Below, in pieces: positions 18,675-26,376 of a stretch of DNA of 64,000 nucleotides (positions are counted from its first letter, which is position 1; every line of letters begins with the position of its first letter). The notes under the pieces were generated by a model, which was given only the letters and a program-made list of their open reading frames with translations, had not been told where the DNA came from and did not search any database. Location: positions 19,610 to 83,609 of the forward strand of contig DAHUZK010000044.1 of the NCBI GenBank assembly GCA_027306605.1, written 5' to 3'. The position numbers and the translations under genes are program-made. Origin of the DNA: Acidimicrobiaceae bacterium (GTDB taxonomy: Bacteria > Actinomycetota > Acidimicrobiia > Acidimicrobiales > RAAP-2).

Positions 18675-18680
18675 CCCTCG

Positions 18681-20309
18681 TCAGATCTCCTCGGGCACCA
18701 TCTCGATCGCGCCGCACGGGCACTCCTGGACGCAGAGGCCGCATCCCTTGCAGAAGTCGTAGTCGAAGGAGTAGCCGTGCCCTTCTTCGACCTTCAGCAC
18801 GGCGTTGTCCGGGCAGACGCCGAAGCAGTTGTCGCACTGGAAGCAATTGCCACAGGACAGGCAGCGGCGCGCCTCGAAGAGCGCGGTCGACTCGTCCAGA
18901 CCCGCCACGACCTCGTCGAAGGTCGACGCGCGCCGGGCCGCGTCGAGACGGGGCCGTTGGGCCTGGGGCGCGTCGGCGTAGTACCACGTGTTCAGCCGGT
19001 CGAACCCTGCCAACGCATGGCGCGCCCCCGAGGCCGGAGCCTCGCCGCGGAGCCAGGCATCGATCGCCCGCGCTGCCTTCTTGCCGTGGCCGACGGCGTC
19101 CGTCAGCGTGCGGGCGCCCGCCACGACGTCACCGCCGGCGAAGACGCCGGGCCGAGCGGTCATCATGTCGGGACCCACCTCGATGACCTCGCCGTGGACG
19201 GCGATCTCGGGCAGGCTCCGCACCAGCGTGAGATCGGCCGCCTGCCCGACGGCCAGGACCAGTGCGTCGGCTTCGAGCGTTTCGAATTCCCCCGTCGGCT
19301 GTGGGAAGCCGTGATCGTCGAGCGCCATCCGCTCTATGGTCAACGAGCCGTCCTCGTCACCGACGATGGTCGAGAGCCACTTGAGACGCACCCCCTCCTC
19401 GACGGCGTCGCGCAGCTCTTCCTCGTGGGCGGGCATGCGGTCACGTGTGCGGCGGTAGACGACGACGGCATCGGCCGCGCCGAGTCGTCTGGCGGTGCGT
19501 GCTGCATCCATGGCGGTGTCGCCGCCTCCGTACACCACCACCCGCCGTCCGATCGAAGGCCGGTCGGGCTCCTGGGCCCGATGCAGCAGATCCAGGGCGC
19601 TGACCATGCGTGCCGAGTCTCCGGCCGGGATGTCGATGTGCTTGCTCCGCTGGGCACCGATGGCCAGGAACGCCGCGTCGAAGTGGCCGTCCTCCATGGC
19701 GGCGTCGAGGTCGTCGACCCGACGGCCGCACTCGATCGTCACGCCCAGGGCTTGGATCCGTCGGATCTCGCCGTGGACGATGTGGCGCGGGAGCCGGTAC
19801 GTGGGAATGCCGTACCGCATCATTCCTCCGGGCTCGGGTGAGGATTCCGCCACGACGACGTCGTGCCCGAGGAGCCTCAGGTGGTAGGCCGCGGACAGGC
19901 CACCGGGCCCGGAGCCCACCACGAGCACCCGAGAACCGCTCGCCGGCTCCGGCGCCGCCACGGCCCACCCCTCGGCGAGGGCGCGGTCTCCGAGGAAGCG
20001 CTCGAGCTCGTTGATGCCGACCGCCTCGTCCACCTGAGCGCGGTTGCATGCAGTCTCGCAGGGGTGGAAGCAGGCACGGCCCATGACCGCCGGCAGCGGG
20101 TTCTCCGCCATGATCCGGCGCCAGGCGGCCTCGTAGGACCCGTCCTCGGCCAGGTAGAGCCACTGCTGGATGTTCTCGCCCGCCGGACAGGCGTCGTTGC
20201 ACGGCGGCAGCCGGTCGACGTAGACGGGACGCTCCACCCGCCACGAGCCGGTCCGGTTGGCGAGGCTCGAGCCGACCTCGAGGGTGATGGCGAAGGGGAG
20301 CTCCTTCAC
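18681..20309 (-). CDS. GltD-like NAD(P)/FAD oxidoreductase fused to a 2[4Fe-4S] ferredoxin domain
   Basis: 542 residues from GTG 20309, overlapping the porB stop (GTGA). The N-terminal Fe-S domain shows C-N-D-A-C-P (C37, C41) and CFHPCETACNR (about 80-90), as in glutamate synthase small subunits. FAD motif GSGPGG at 132-137 and a second nucleotide motif YGGGDTAMDAAR follow. The last 65 residues form a ferredoxin with two clusters (CLSCGNCFQC ... CFGVCP, CKGCGLCVQECPCGAIE), PorD-like. No separate PorD is encoded, so this protein probably carries electrons between pyruvate:ferredoxin oxidoreductase and NAD(P)H. Its order in the operon supports this; cofactor preference is unknown. Confidence 0.9.
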   Translation of the reverse strand: MKELPFAITLEVGSSLANRTGSWRVERPVYVDRLPPCNDACPAGENIQQWLYLAEDGSYEAAWRRIMAENPLPAVMGRACFHPCETACNRAQVDEAVGINELERFLGDRALAEGWAVAAPEPASGSRVLVVGSGPGGLSAAYHLRLLGHDVVVAESSPEPGGMMRYGIPTYRLPRHIVHGEIRRIQALGVTIECGRRVDDLDAAMEDGHFDAAFLAIGAQRSKHIDIPAGDSARMVSALDLLHRAQEPDRPSIGRRVVVYGGGDTAMDAARTARRLGAADAVVVYRRTRDRMPAHEEELRDAVEEGVRLKWLSTIVGDEDGSLTIERMALDDHGFPQPTGEFETLEADALVLAVGQAADLTLVRSLPEIAVHGEVIEVGPDMMTARPGVFAGGDVVAGARTLTDAVGHGKKAARAIDAWLRGEAPASGARHALAGFDRLNTWYYADAPQAQRPRLDAARRASTFDEVVAGLDESTALFEARRCLSCGNCFQCDNCFGVCPDNAVLKVEEGHGYSFDYDFCKGCGLCVQECPCGAIEMVPEEI

Positions 20310-21352
20310 GACGCGGCCTCGGTGCCGGTCCCGGTGCCTTGGCGCGGCTCGGCTTCCGCTCCCGCCAGCAGGCCGTAGCGGGCGATGGTGGCATCCGCCA
20401 TCGACTGGAGGGCGGCGACGACTCCGGGCTGGGCCACGGCACCCTCCGGGTCGAAGAGGTGACGGAACCGCCCCTGGATCCGCAGGTAGTCCTCGACCGG
20501 TGCCAATCGCCGGATCGGTGTCACCCGCACGACGCGGCCTCGTTCGGCCTCGAAGACGGGAAAGAGGCCGGTCTGGGTGGCCAGCCGGGCCACGCGCACG
20601 GTGTCGCTCGACGCGGAGCCCCAGCCCAGCGGGCAGGGGACCAGGATGTGCAGGTAGCGCGACCCGTGGACCGCCATGGCACGGCTCACCTTGTCCTCGA
20701 GGTCGTGCAGGTCGGCCACCGTGGCGGTGGCGACGTAGGGGATCCGGTGGGCCATGGCGATCTCCGGCAGGTTCTTCCCCTGTCCGAAGACATTGCCGGG
20801 ATGGGGGCCGACCGCCTCGGTGGTCGCGGTGCGTGCTGCCGGCGGTGTTGCACCCGACCGCTGCACGCCGGTGTTCATGTAGGCCTCGTTGTCGTAACAG
20901 ATGAAGAGGACGTCGTCGTTGCGCTCGAACATCCCCGACAGGCAGCCGAATCCGATGTCGACGGCACCGCCGTCGCCCGCCTGGCTGACGACGCGGATGT
21001 CGGACCGCCCCTTGACCCGCAGAGCGGCGGCCACGCCCGTCGCCACCGCCGGCGCGTTGGCGAAGAGCGAATGGAGCCACGCGATCTGCCACGAGGTCTC
21101 GGGGTAGGGCGTGGAGAAGACCTCGAGGCATCCGGTGGCGTTGACCGCGACGAGGCGGCCACCGGTGGCCCGCATGGCCGCGTCGAGGGCGTACCGCGCG
21201 CCCAGTGCCTCCCCGCAACCCTGGCAGGCCCGGTGCCCCGAGGTGAGCGAGTTGCTCCGCCCGGCGTCGGACTGGACCGTGCGCTCGGAGCGGTCCACGA
21301 GCCGGTTGCCGACGGCGAAGCTGCCGACCTGGTAGAAGCGCACCGGAGCCAC
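20306..21352 (-). CDS. porB: Pyruvate:ferredoxin oxidoreductase, beta (TPP) subunit
   Basis: About 348 residues from GTG 21352, immediately after the alpha-subunit stop. Cluster-binding CQGCGEA near the N-terminus, a further Cys in NATGCLEVF, TPP-binding GDGGAVDIGFGCLSG and ICYDNEAYMNTGVQRSGATPP are hallmarks of PorB. With PorA and PorG it makes or breaks pyruvate: acetyl-CoA + CO2 + reduced ferredoxin. A C-terminal run GTGTGTE comes from a CCGGTG-type repeat. An alternative start is GTG 21343. Confidence 0.93.
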   Translation of the reverse strand: MAPVRFYQVGSFAVGNRLVDRSERTVQSDAGRSNSLTSGHRACQGCGEALGARYALDAAMRATGGRLVAVNATGCLEVFSTPYPETSWQIAWLHSLFANAPAVATGVAAALRVKGRSDIRVVSQAGDGGAVDIGFGCLSGMFERNDDVLFICYDNEAYMNTGVQRSGATPPAARTATTEAVGPHPGNVFGQGKNLPEIAMAHRIPYVATATVADLHDLEDKVSRAMAVHGSRYLHILVPCPLGWGSASSDTVRVARLATQTGLFPVFEAERGRVVRVTPIRRLAPVEDYLRIQGRFRHLFDPEGAVAQPGVVAALQSMADATIARYGLLAGAEAEPRQGTGTGTEAAS

Positions 21353-21353
21353 G

Positions 21354-22604
21354 TCAACCCCCCGCGCCCACGATGCCCAGGTCACGCAGCATGTTCTCGG
21401 CGCTCGGGCCCGAGCGCCGTCGCGCGGCCATCCGCTCGAGCTCGCGTGCGACCAGCTCGTGCTTGAGGTCGAGGAAGGTGAGCTTTTCGAGGCGACCGCC
21501 CTGCGCCGCCTCCAGCACGCTCCGCAGGGCGGACTCGGTGATGGGTCGGCCCCCCAGGCCCGCCACGACCGTGGAGACGGGGACAGCCAGGCCGTTCAAC
21601 GCCAGGGCGACGTCGGTCGAAAGGACGCCGCCGAAGCCCACGCTGACCGACTTCTCGAGCACGACCACCCGCCGGGCACCACCGAGTGCCTGGCGGACGG
21701 CGTCGAGCGGGAAGGGACGGAACGACGTCACCCCGAGCGCTCCGATGCGGGCGCCGCCGGCGCGCTGCGCGTCCACGACCTCCTTGATCGTTCCGAGCAC
21801 CGAACCCATGGCGACGACGACGACCTCGGCATCTGCGCTGCGGTACGAGTGGACGAGTCCGCCCGAATCACGCCCGAACGCCTCGGCGAATTCCGACCCG
21901 ATCTCCGCGATGCGCTCGACAGCGGCGAGCTGACGCGCGTGAGCGAGATAGCGGACCTCTTCGAAGGCCTCGGGGCCGACCATCGCGCCGATGGAGTACG
22001 GCGCGTCGGGGTCGAGCACCTGGCGCGGTTCGTAGGGAGGCAAAAAGGCATCGACCGCTTGCTGGGACGGGAGGTCCACGCGCTCGGTGGCGTGGGTGAG
22101 GACGAACCCGTCCATGCACACCATGACCGGTCCCGACAGCTCCTCCGCCAGCCGGAAGGCCTGGAGGTGCAGATCGGCGGCCTCTTGCACGCTCTGCGCG
22201 AAGAGTTGCACCCAACCCGCGTCCCGGGCCGCCATGGCGTCACTGTGGTCGTTCCAGATGTTGATGGGCGCACCGACGGCCCGGTTGGCCAATGTCATGA
22301 CGACGGGGAAACCCAGACCGCTGGCGTTGTACACCGCCTCCATCATGAAGAGCAGACCCTGGCTGGCCGTGGCCGTGAACGCGCGCGCCCCTGCGGCGGA
22401 GGCTCCGATGGCCACGGACATCGCGGCGAACTCGGACTCCGCGTTGACGAACTCGCAGGGCGCCAGTGCTCCGCGCTTCACGAACTCACTCAGTGCCTCG
22501 ATGATGTGGGTCTGCGGCGAGATGGGATAGGCGCAGATGACCTCGGGACGGCACAGCGCCACGGCCTCCGCCACGGCCCGGGAACCCTCAAGCTGTCGGA
22601 GCAC
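21354..22604 (-). CDS. porA: Pyruvate:ferredoxin oxidoreductase, alpha subunit
   Basis: About 416 residues from GTG 22604, overlapping porG by 17 bp. The N-terminal VLRQLEGSRAVAEAV and AYPISPQTHIIEALSEF match PorA; ANRAVGAPINIW plus DHSDAMAARDAGWVQLFAQ is specific to pyruvate-type alpha subunits, more so than 2-oxoglutarate or branched-chain types. The C-terminal part carries the swivel domain (VVVLEKSVSVGFGGVLSTDV). Catalyses the C-C step with PorB. Confidence 0.93.
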   Translation of the reverse strand: MLRQLEGSRAVAEAVALCRPEVICAYPISPQTHIIEALSEFVKRGALAPCEFVNAESEFAAMSVAIGASAAGARAFTATASQGLLFMMEAVYNASGLGFPVVMTLANRAVGAPINIWNDHSDAMAARDAGWVQLFAQSVQEAADLHLQAFRLAEELSGPVMVCMDGFVLTHATERVDLPSQQAVDAFLPPYEPRQVLDPDAPYSIGAMVGPEAFEEVRYLAHARQLAAVERIAEIGSEFAEAFGRDSGGLVHSYRSADAEVVVVAMGSVLGTIKEVVDAQRAGGARIGALGVTSFRPFPLDAVRQALGGARRVVVLEKSVSVGFGGVLSTDVALALNGLAVPVSTVVAGLGGRPITESALRSVLEAAQGGRLEKLTFLDLKHELVARELERMAARRRSGPSAENMLRDLGIVGAGG

Positions 22605-23193
22605 CGAGCATCGCCCTTCCGCCCGACAAGGCACGCACCGTCGTGTCGAAGAGCTCGGCCGCGGCAGCCGAATTCCGTTGGGCCAACTCGGCATTGCGCC
22701 CGAAGCGCTCCCGAACGGCTTGGCGAACGGCATCCAGGGAGACCTGAGCGGTGAGCGCGGCAAAAGCACCGAGGATCGCCGCGTTCGGAAGCGCTCTCCC
22801 CAGATGGCGCAGTGCGACGTCGGTGGCGGGCACCGTGAGAGCACGCTCCGGCCGGAGAACCGCTCCGACCGACGCCAAGCCGAGCTGCTCCAAGGTACGG
22901 GACGTGTTGATCACCAGGTAGCCGTCGGGCCCGAGCCCTGCGAGCAGGTCCACCTGGTGCACCAAGGTCGGATCGAGGACGATCACGCAGTCCGGCGTCA
23001 CCACCGGTTCCCTGGTGCGGATCTCGCGGTCGGCCAGGCGGCAGAAGGAGACCACGGGGGCCCCGGTGCGCTCCGAACCGAAGCTCGGGAAGGACTGGGC
23101 GAAGCGGCCTTCCTCGAAGGCGGCGAGGGCGAGCAGGTCGGCAGCGGTCACGGCGCCCTGACCGCCCCGGCCGTGGAACCGAACCTCGAACAC
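22588..23193 (-). CDS. porG: Pyruvate:ferredoxin oxidoreductase, gamma subunit
   Basis: 201 residues from GTG 23193. FEVRFHGRGGQGAVTAADLL at the N-terminus and FAQSFPSFGSERTGAPV are signatures of the gamma (CoA-binding) domain. It is first in the porG-porA-porB-GltD/ferredoxin operon. A GGGAGG lies very close (about 2 bp) to the start codon, which suggests unusual initiation or leaderless translation. A near-perfect DosR-like box lies 36-49 bp upstream. Confidence 0.93.
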   Translation of the reverse strand: MFEVRFHGRGGQGAVTAADLLALAAFEEGRFAQSFPSFGSERTGAPVVSFCRLADREIRTREPVVTPDCVIVLDPTLVHQVDLLAGLGPDGYLVINTSRTLEQLGLASVGAVLRPERALTVPATDVALRHLGRALPNAAILGAFAALTAQVSLDAVRQAVRERFGRNAELAQRNSAAAAELFDTTVRALSGGRAMLGAPTA

Positions 23194-23228
23194 CCTCCCA
23201 CAATGGCGGGCGCCTCAGCGCATGGCTA

Positions 23229-23242
23229 GGGACCAATGTCCC
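23229..23242. promoter_or_regulatory. Candidate DosR/DevR-like box before the por operon
   Basis: GGGAC-CAAT-GTCCC is a perfect match to GGGAC-N4-GTCCC. It lies 36-49 bp before the porG start, the same distance as the box before the acetyl-CoA hydrolase. Confidence 0.6.
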
Positions 23243-23400
23243 CGGCCAGGGGGGCAAGTGACCCGAAGCCGCGCCCGCCTCGGCTCCGGGCTTGAATTGC
23301 GACCACCGCGACCCCTGGGGAACGGTGCACGTCGGCGCCGGATGGACAAAATGGCGACCGATACCGGCGATGGAGACCGGCGATGAGAGAAAGGAAGCGA

Positions 23401-23586
23401 ATGACGATGCACCTGGACCTGACGGACGAGCAGGTGAGCGACCTCCGAGACCTCCTGCGCTCCTCGTTGAGCGACCTCAGCACCGAGATCGCCGGCACGG
23501 ACAACGCGGCCTACCGTGATGGTCTTCGATCGAAGCGGAAGTCGCTCGAGGCGGTGCTGGCGCTGCTCGAACCCCCAAAGGCCTGA
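23401..23586 (+). CDS. Small conserved hypothetical protein
   Basis: 61 residues from ATG 23401 (AAGGA ribosome site; an ATG at 23383 would add six residues). Sequence MTMHLDLTDEQVSDLRDLL ... SDLSTEIAGTDN ... ALLEPPKA, predicted as two amphipathic helices. Similar small proteins with an LTDEQ...L..LL...LSxEIxxTDN pattern occur in many soil actinobacteria and myxobacteria. Function unknown. Divergent from porG, so it may share the DosR-like box at 23229. Confidence 0.75.
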   Translation: MTMHLDLTDEQVSDLRDLLRSSLSDLSTEIAGTDNAAYRDGLRSKRKSLEAVLALLEPPKA

Positions 23587-23644
23587 GAGGCCACAGCGGC
23601 CCTGGAACGTCTGCGGCTCGACTCGGCATGTCCCCGGACGCGAG

Positions 23645-23703
23645 AGCGCCCGCCACTTCGAATCCCCACCGAAGGACGGGCGCTTGCTTCTGTTTCTTTT
23701 CTT
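23645..23703 (+). terminator. Terminator-like hairpin with T-rich tail
   Basis: Outer stem AGCGCCCG (23645-23652) pairs with CGGGCGCT (23677-23684); an inner stem CTTCG/CGAAG (23656-23660/23670-23674) forms inside the loop. A T-rich run (CTTCTGTTTCTTTTCTTA) follows. It would end transcription of the small gene 23401-23586. The rest of 23587-24006 shows no supported gene. Confidence 0.6.
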
Positions 23704-23961
23704 ATCGTCCGAAAGCGATCACACCCGGGAGCCGAACCCAGTGAGCCTTACGGGCCGTATGCCGTTGCAGCGCCCTCCTGGGGCCGTCCTGCCTGCCTTG
23801 TGTGGCCTGGGTTTCGTGCCGGACCTTCCGGCTCGCTCCACGTGCTCACACCCCGGACTGGAGGTTGTCGTCTGGTCTCGCCATTCCCTACCTCCTTTCG
23901 GATCGACCCTCGCGATCCAACTAGTACAACAGCGGGGGTTTCCCGTTTATTCCCAGACGGT

Positions 23962-23996
23962 GGCTCGTTCCCCGGAGGCGGCTCGTTCCCCGGAGG
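23962..23996. repeat. 18-bp-period direct repeat before the MFS gene
   Basis: GGCTCGTTCCCCGGAGG occurs at 23962-23978 and 23980-23996. The second copy's GGAGG is the likely ribosome site for GTG 24007. Confidence 0.8.
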
Positions 23997-24006
23997 TGCC
24001 GCCGCC

Positions 24007-25314
24007 GTGAGCGGCGGGGACCCGGCGACGGACCCCGGCGGCCCCCTCGGGCTCCACCGTTGGTCGGAGCCGACCATCGTTGTGCTCGCCCTTCTCGCAC
24101 TGGCGTCCGGGTTCGGTCAGTTCGGAGTCGTCGCGGCACTGGGCGACGTCTCGCGCCAGCTGGGCCGTGTCGCGGCGGGTGGCACCATCGCCGACAAGGT
24201 CGGCCTGTCGGCCACCGACCTCGGGATCGGCCTCGCCGTGATCCGGCTGGCCTCGTTGGGCAGCCTCCCGATCATCGGGGCCGCCGATCGCCTGGGCCGC
24301 CGGCGGGTGATCCTGGTGGTGACCATCGGCGGGCTGGCGGCGACGGGGGCGGCCGCGGCCAGCCCGGCCTACTGGTGGTTCGTCGTCATCTTCGCCCTGG
24401 GTCGACCCCTCCTGAGCGCGACCAACGCGCTGGCAGGGGTGATGGCCGCCGAGGAGACCGGTGCGCACGATCGGGCAGCCGCCGTCGCGCTCATCGCCGC
24501 CGGCTACGGGGTGGGGGCCGGCGTCTCCGCTGTGGTGCACAGCCTGGCCGCAGCGGCGCTCGGTTTTCGCGGCATCTTCGCACTGGCGGTCGTCCCCTTG
24601 GTGGCCGTCGTCCTGCTCCAGAACCGCGTCGAGGAGCCCAGCCGGTTCATGGTCGCCGAGGCGGCCTCGGAACATCCCACGCCCGTGCTCGGCGCCATCG
24701 GGTCTGCTTACCGCTCTCGGGTGGTCGTGGTGTGCCTCGTCACCTTCGCCATCGCCGTGGTGAGCGGCCCGGCGAACAGCTTCGTCTTCCTCTACGCGCA
24801 GGACGTGCGCCACCAGGCGGGATGGGTCACCGCGCTGATGGTCGTGGCGGCCGGGGCGTTGGGGCTCGTCGGGCTCCTCGGCGGACGATGGCTGTCCGAC
24901 CACGTCGGCCGCCGGGCCACCGGCACCCTGGCGGTCGTCGCGATCGCTCTCACCGCCACGCTGGCCTACACGGGCTCCTCGGCAGCCCTCGTCGTCGGGT
25001 ACGTCCTCGGGGTCATGGCCGGGTCCCTCCTGGCACCGGCGCTGGGCTCGCTCCTCACCGAACTGTTTCCGACGTCGGTCCGTGCCTCGGCCACGGGCTG
25101 GTCGGTGACCGCAAGCGTCGTGGGCGCCGTCGTCGGCCTCGTCGCCTTCGGAGCCGTGGCCGACGTGAACAACCGGTTCGCCAGCGCAGCCGAGGTCACG
25201 TTCCTGCCGGTCGCCTGCGCCGGCGCCCTGTTCTGGCTCCTGCCCGAGACGAAGGGGAGAGAACCAGAATCCCTCTGGCCCGACCGCGCCGAGCCCTCCG
25301 GTGCACCGGGTTAG
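24007..25314 (+). CDS. Major facilitator superfamily transporter
   Basis: 435 residues from GTG 24007, preceded by GGAGG. About 12 hydrophobic segments. The loop-2/3 motif appears as GAADRLGRRRVIL and its C-terminal-half counterpart as GGRWLSDHVGRRATGT; the PETKGREPE motif at the end of the last helix is typical of sugar/metabolite:H+ symporters. Substrate unknown. Its stop overlaps that of the convergent TIG-domain gene by 4 bp. Confidence 0.88.
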   Translation: MSGGDPATDPGGPLGLHRWSEPTIVVLALLALASGFGQFGVVAALGDVSRQLGRVAAGGTIADKVGLSATDLGIGLAVIRLASLGSLPIIGAADRLGRRRVILVVTIGGLAATGAAAASPAYWWFVVIFALGRPLLSATNALAGVMAAEETGAHDRAAAVALIAAGYGVGAGVSAVVHSLAAAALGFRGIFALAVVPLVAVVLLQNRVEEPSRFMVAEAASEHPTPVLGAIGSAYRSRVVVVCLVTFAIAVVSGPANSFVFLYAQDVRHQAGWVTALMVVAAGALGLVGLLGGRWLSDHVGRRATGTLAVVAIALTATLAYTGSSAALVVGYVLGVMAGSLLAPALGSLLTELFPTSVRASATGWSVTASVVGAVVGLVAFGAVADVNNRFASAAEVTFLPVACAGALFWLLPETKGREPESLWPDRAEPSGAPG

Positions 25315-26183
25315 CCGTATGTGAACGTCGCCGGGTTCGACGGACCGGCGGACGTCGTGATCACCACTTGTGCGGAGTTGACACCCGGCAGGGTCGGCAC
25401 CGTGACCGTGCACGTGCTCTGGGCGGGACAGCTCGTCGGAACGACGTGTCCGTTGAACGTGGCGACGATCTGTCCACTCGAGCTGAGAAAGTTGGCGCCC
25501 GCGATCTCGATGCCCTGTCCGGCCACGCCGTTGGCCGGGGTCAGCGCGGCGATCACCGGCGCGCCTCCGGGGGCAATGGCCCCGGCGGTCGACGGAGCGG
25601 TCGGAGCGGGTGACCGGCTGCCCGGCGCCGCACCGGCAGCGCCCGGGCCGGCAGCGCCCTGGCCGGCAGCGCCCGAGCCTGAACTGATCCCACCGCCCGC
25701 GGCGCCGCCCGGACCCGTGGCGTGCTCGGGCGCCTGGAACGGGCTCGCGGCCGTGGACGGCAGGGAGGCGGGGGAACCCTGGTCGCTCAGCGAGGCACCG
25801 AGTGCGGCGGCACCGACCAGGACGAGCATGGCCAGGACCACGACCGACGCCACCAGCCAGCGCTCGTTGGTGGCGCCGCGTGCCGTGGCACCGGCGTGGA
25901 CCGACGCCGGCTGAGCCGGGACCACTGGTTGCTCGGGCCAACGCGGCTGAGTGACAGAGCCAGGCGGGACGGGAAGGGACGGGACGGGAAGAGGCGGGAC
26001 GGGAAGGGACGGGACGGGAAGAGGCGATGGCGGCGGAGGGGCTGGAGGAGCCGGACCGGCACGCCTGTCCCGGGGCGGCTGGCCCGTGGCCTCGCGAGCG
26101 CGGCGGACCGCGCTCTCCATCGCACCCAGGGCTCGCCGCCCGGGGGTTCCCTGGGGTGGCTCGGCTGCCTGCCCGTCCGTCAT
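25311..26183 (-). CDS. Membrane-anchored IPT/TIG-domain protein with Pro-rich and Ala/Gly-rich linkers
   Basis: 290 residues from ATG 26183 (GGAGAG upstream). Order: a cytoplasmic N-terminal 110 residues with a Pro-rich run (LPVPSLPVPP twice), one TM segment (about 113-135, WLVASVVVLAMLVLVGAAAL), a Ser/Ala/Gly/Pro linker with an AAGPG repeat, and a C-terminal IPT/TIG immunoglobulin-like domain (VIAALTPANGVAGQGIEIAGANF ... FTYG). TIG domains are surface or extracellular binding modules. Both linkers come from DNA tandem repeats. Function unknown. Confidence 0.75.
   Translation of the reverse strand: MTDGQAAEPPQGTPGRRALGAMESAVRRAREATGQPPRDRRAGPAPPAPPPPSPLPVPSLPVPPLPVPSLPVPPGSVTQPRWPEQPVVPAQPASVHAGATARGATNERWLVASVVVLAMLVLVGAAALGASLSDQGSPASLPSTAASPFQAPEHATGPGGAAGGGISSGSGAAGQGAAGPGAAGAAPGSRSPAPTAPSTAGAIAPGGAPVIAALTPANGVAGQGIEIAGANFLSSSGQIVATFNGHVVPTSCPAQSTCTVTVPTLPGVNSAQVVITTSAGPSNPATFTYG
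25633..25677. repeat. 15-bp in-frame tandem repeat, 3 copies
   Basis: CCGGCAGCGCCCGGG, with one or two changes, is repeated at 25633, 25648 and 25663 and encodes the Ala/Gly/Pro linker of the TIG-domain protein. Confidence 0.85.
25964..26023. repeat. Perfect 30-bp tandem duplication coding for LPVPSLPVPP
   Basis: Two identical 30-bp units (25964-25993 and 25994-26023), each itself built from GGGACGGGAAG pieces, lie in frame inside the TIG-domain gene. Perfect identity suggests a recent duplication. Confidence 0.92.
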
Positions 26184-26376
26184 CGGCGCTCTCCGGATCC
26201 GTTCCCCGATCGTGCCGTGTTCATGCTCGCGCCGTTCGCGCCTGCGGCGGGCATCGGCCCGCCTCCAGGTCCGGTCCCGGCGGCACGGCGGAGCGACCCG
26301 GCAGGGATCCGGCGGGCCCTCCACCCGTAGGATTGTCCGGGTCGGGATCGCCGCGTCGAGGGGACGGGAGGCAACC

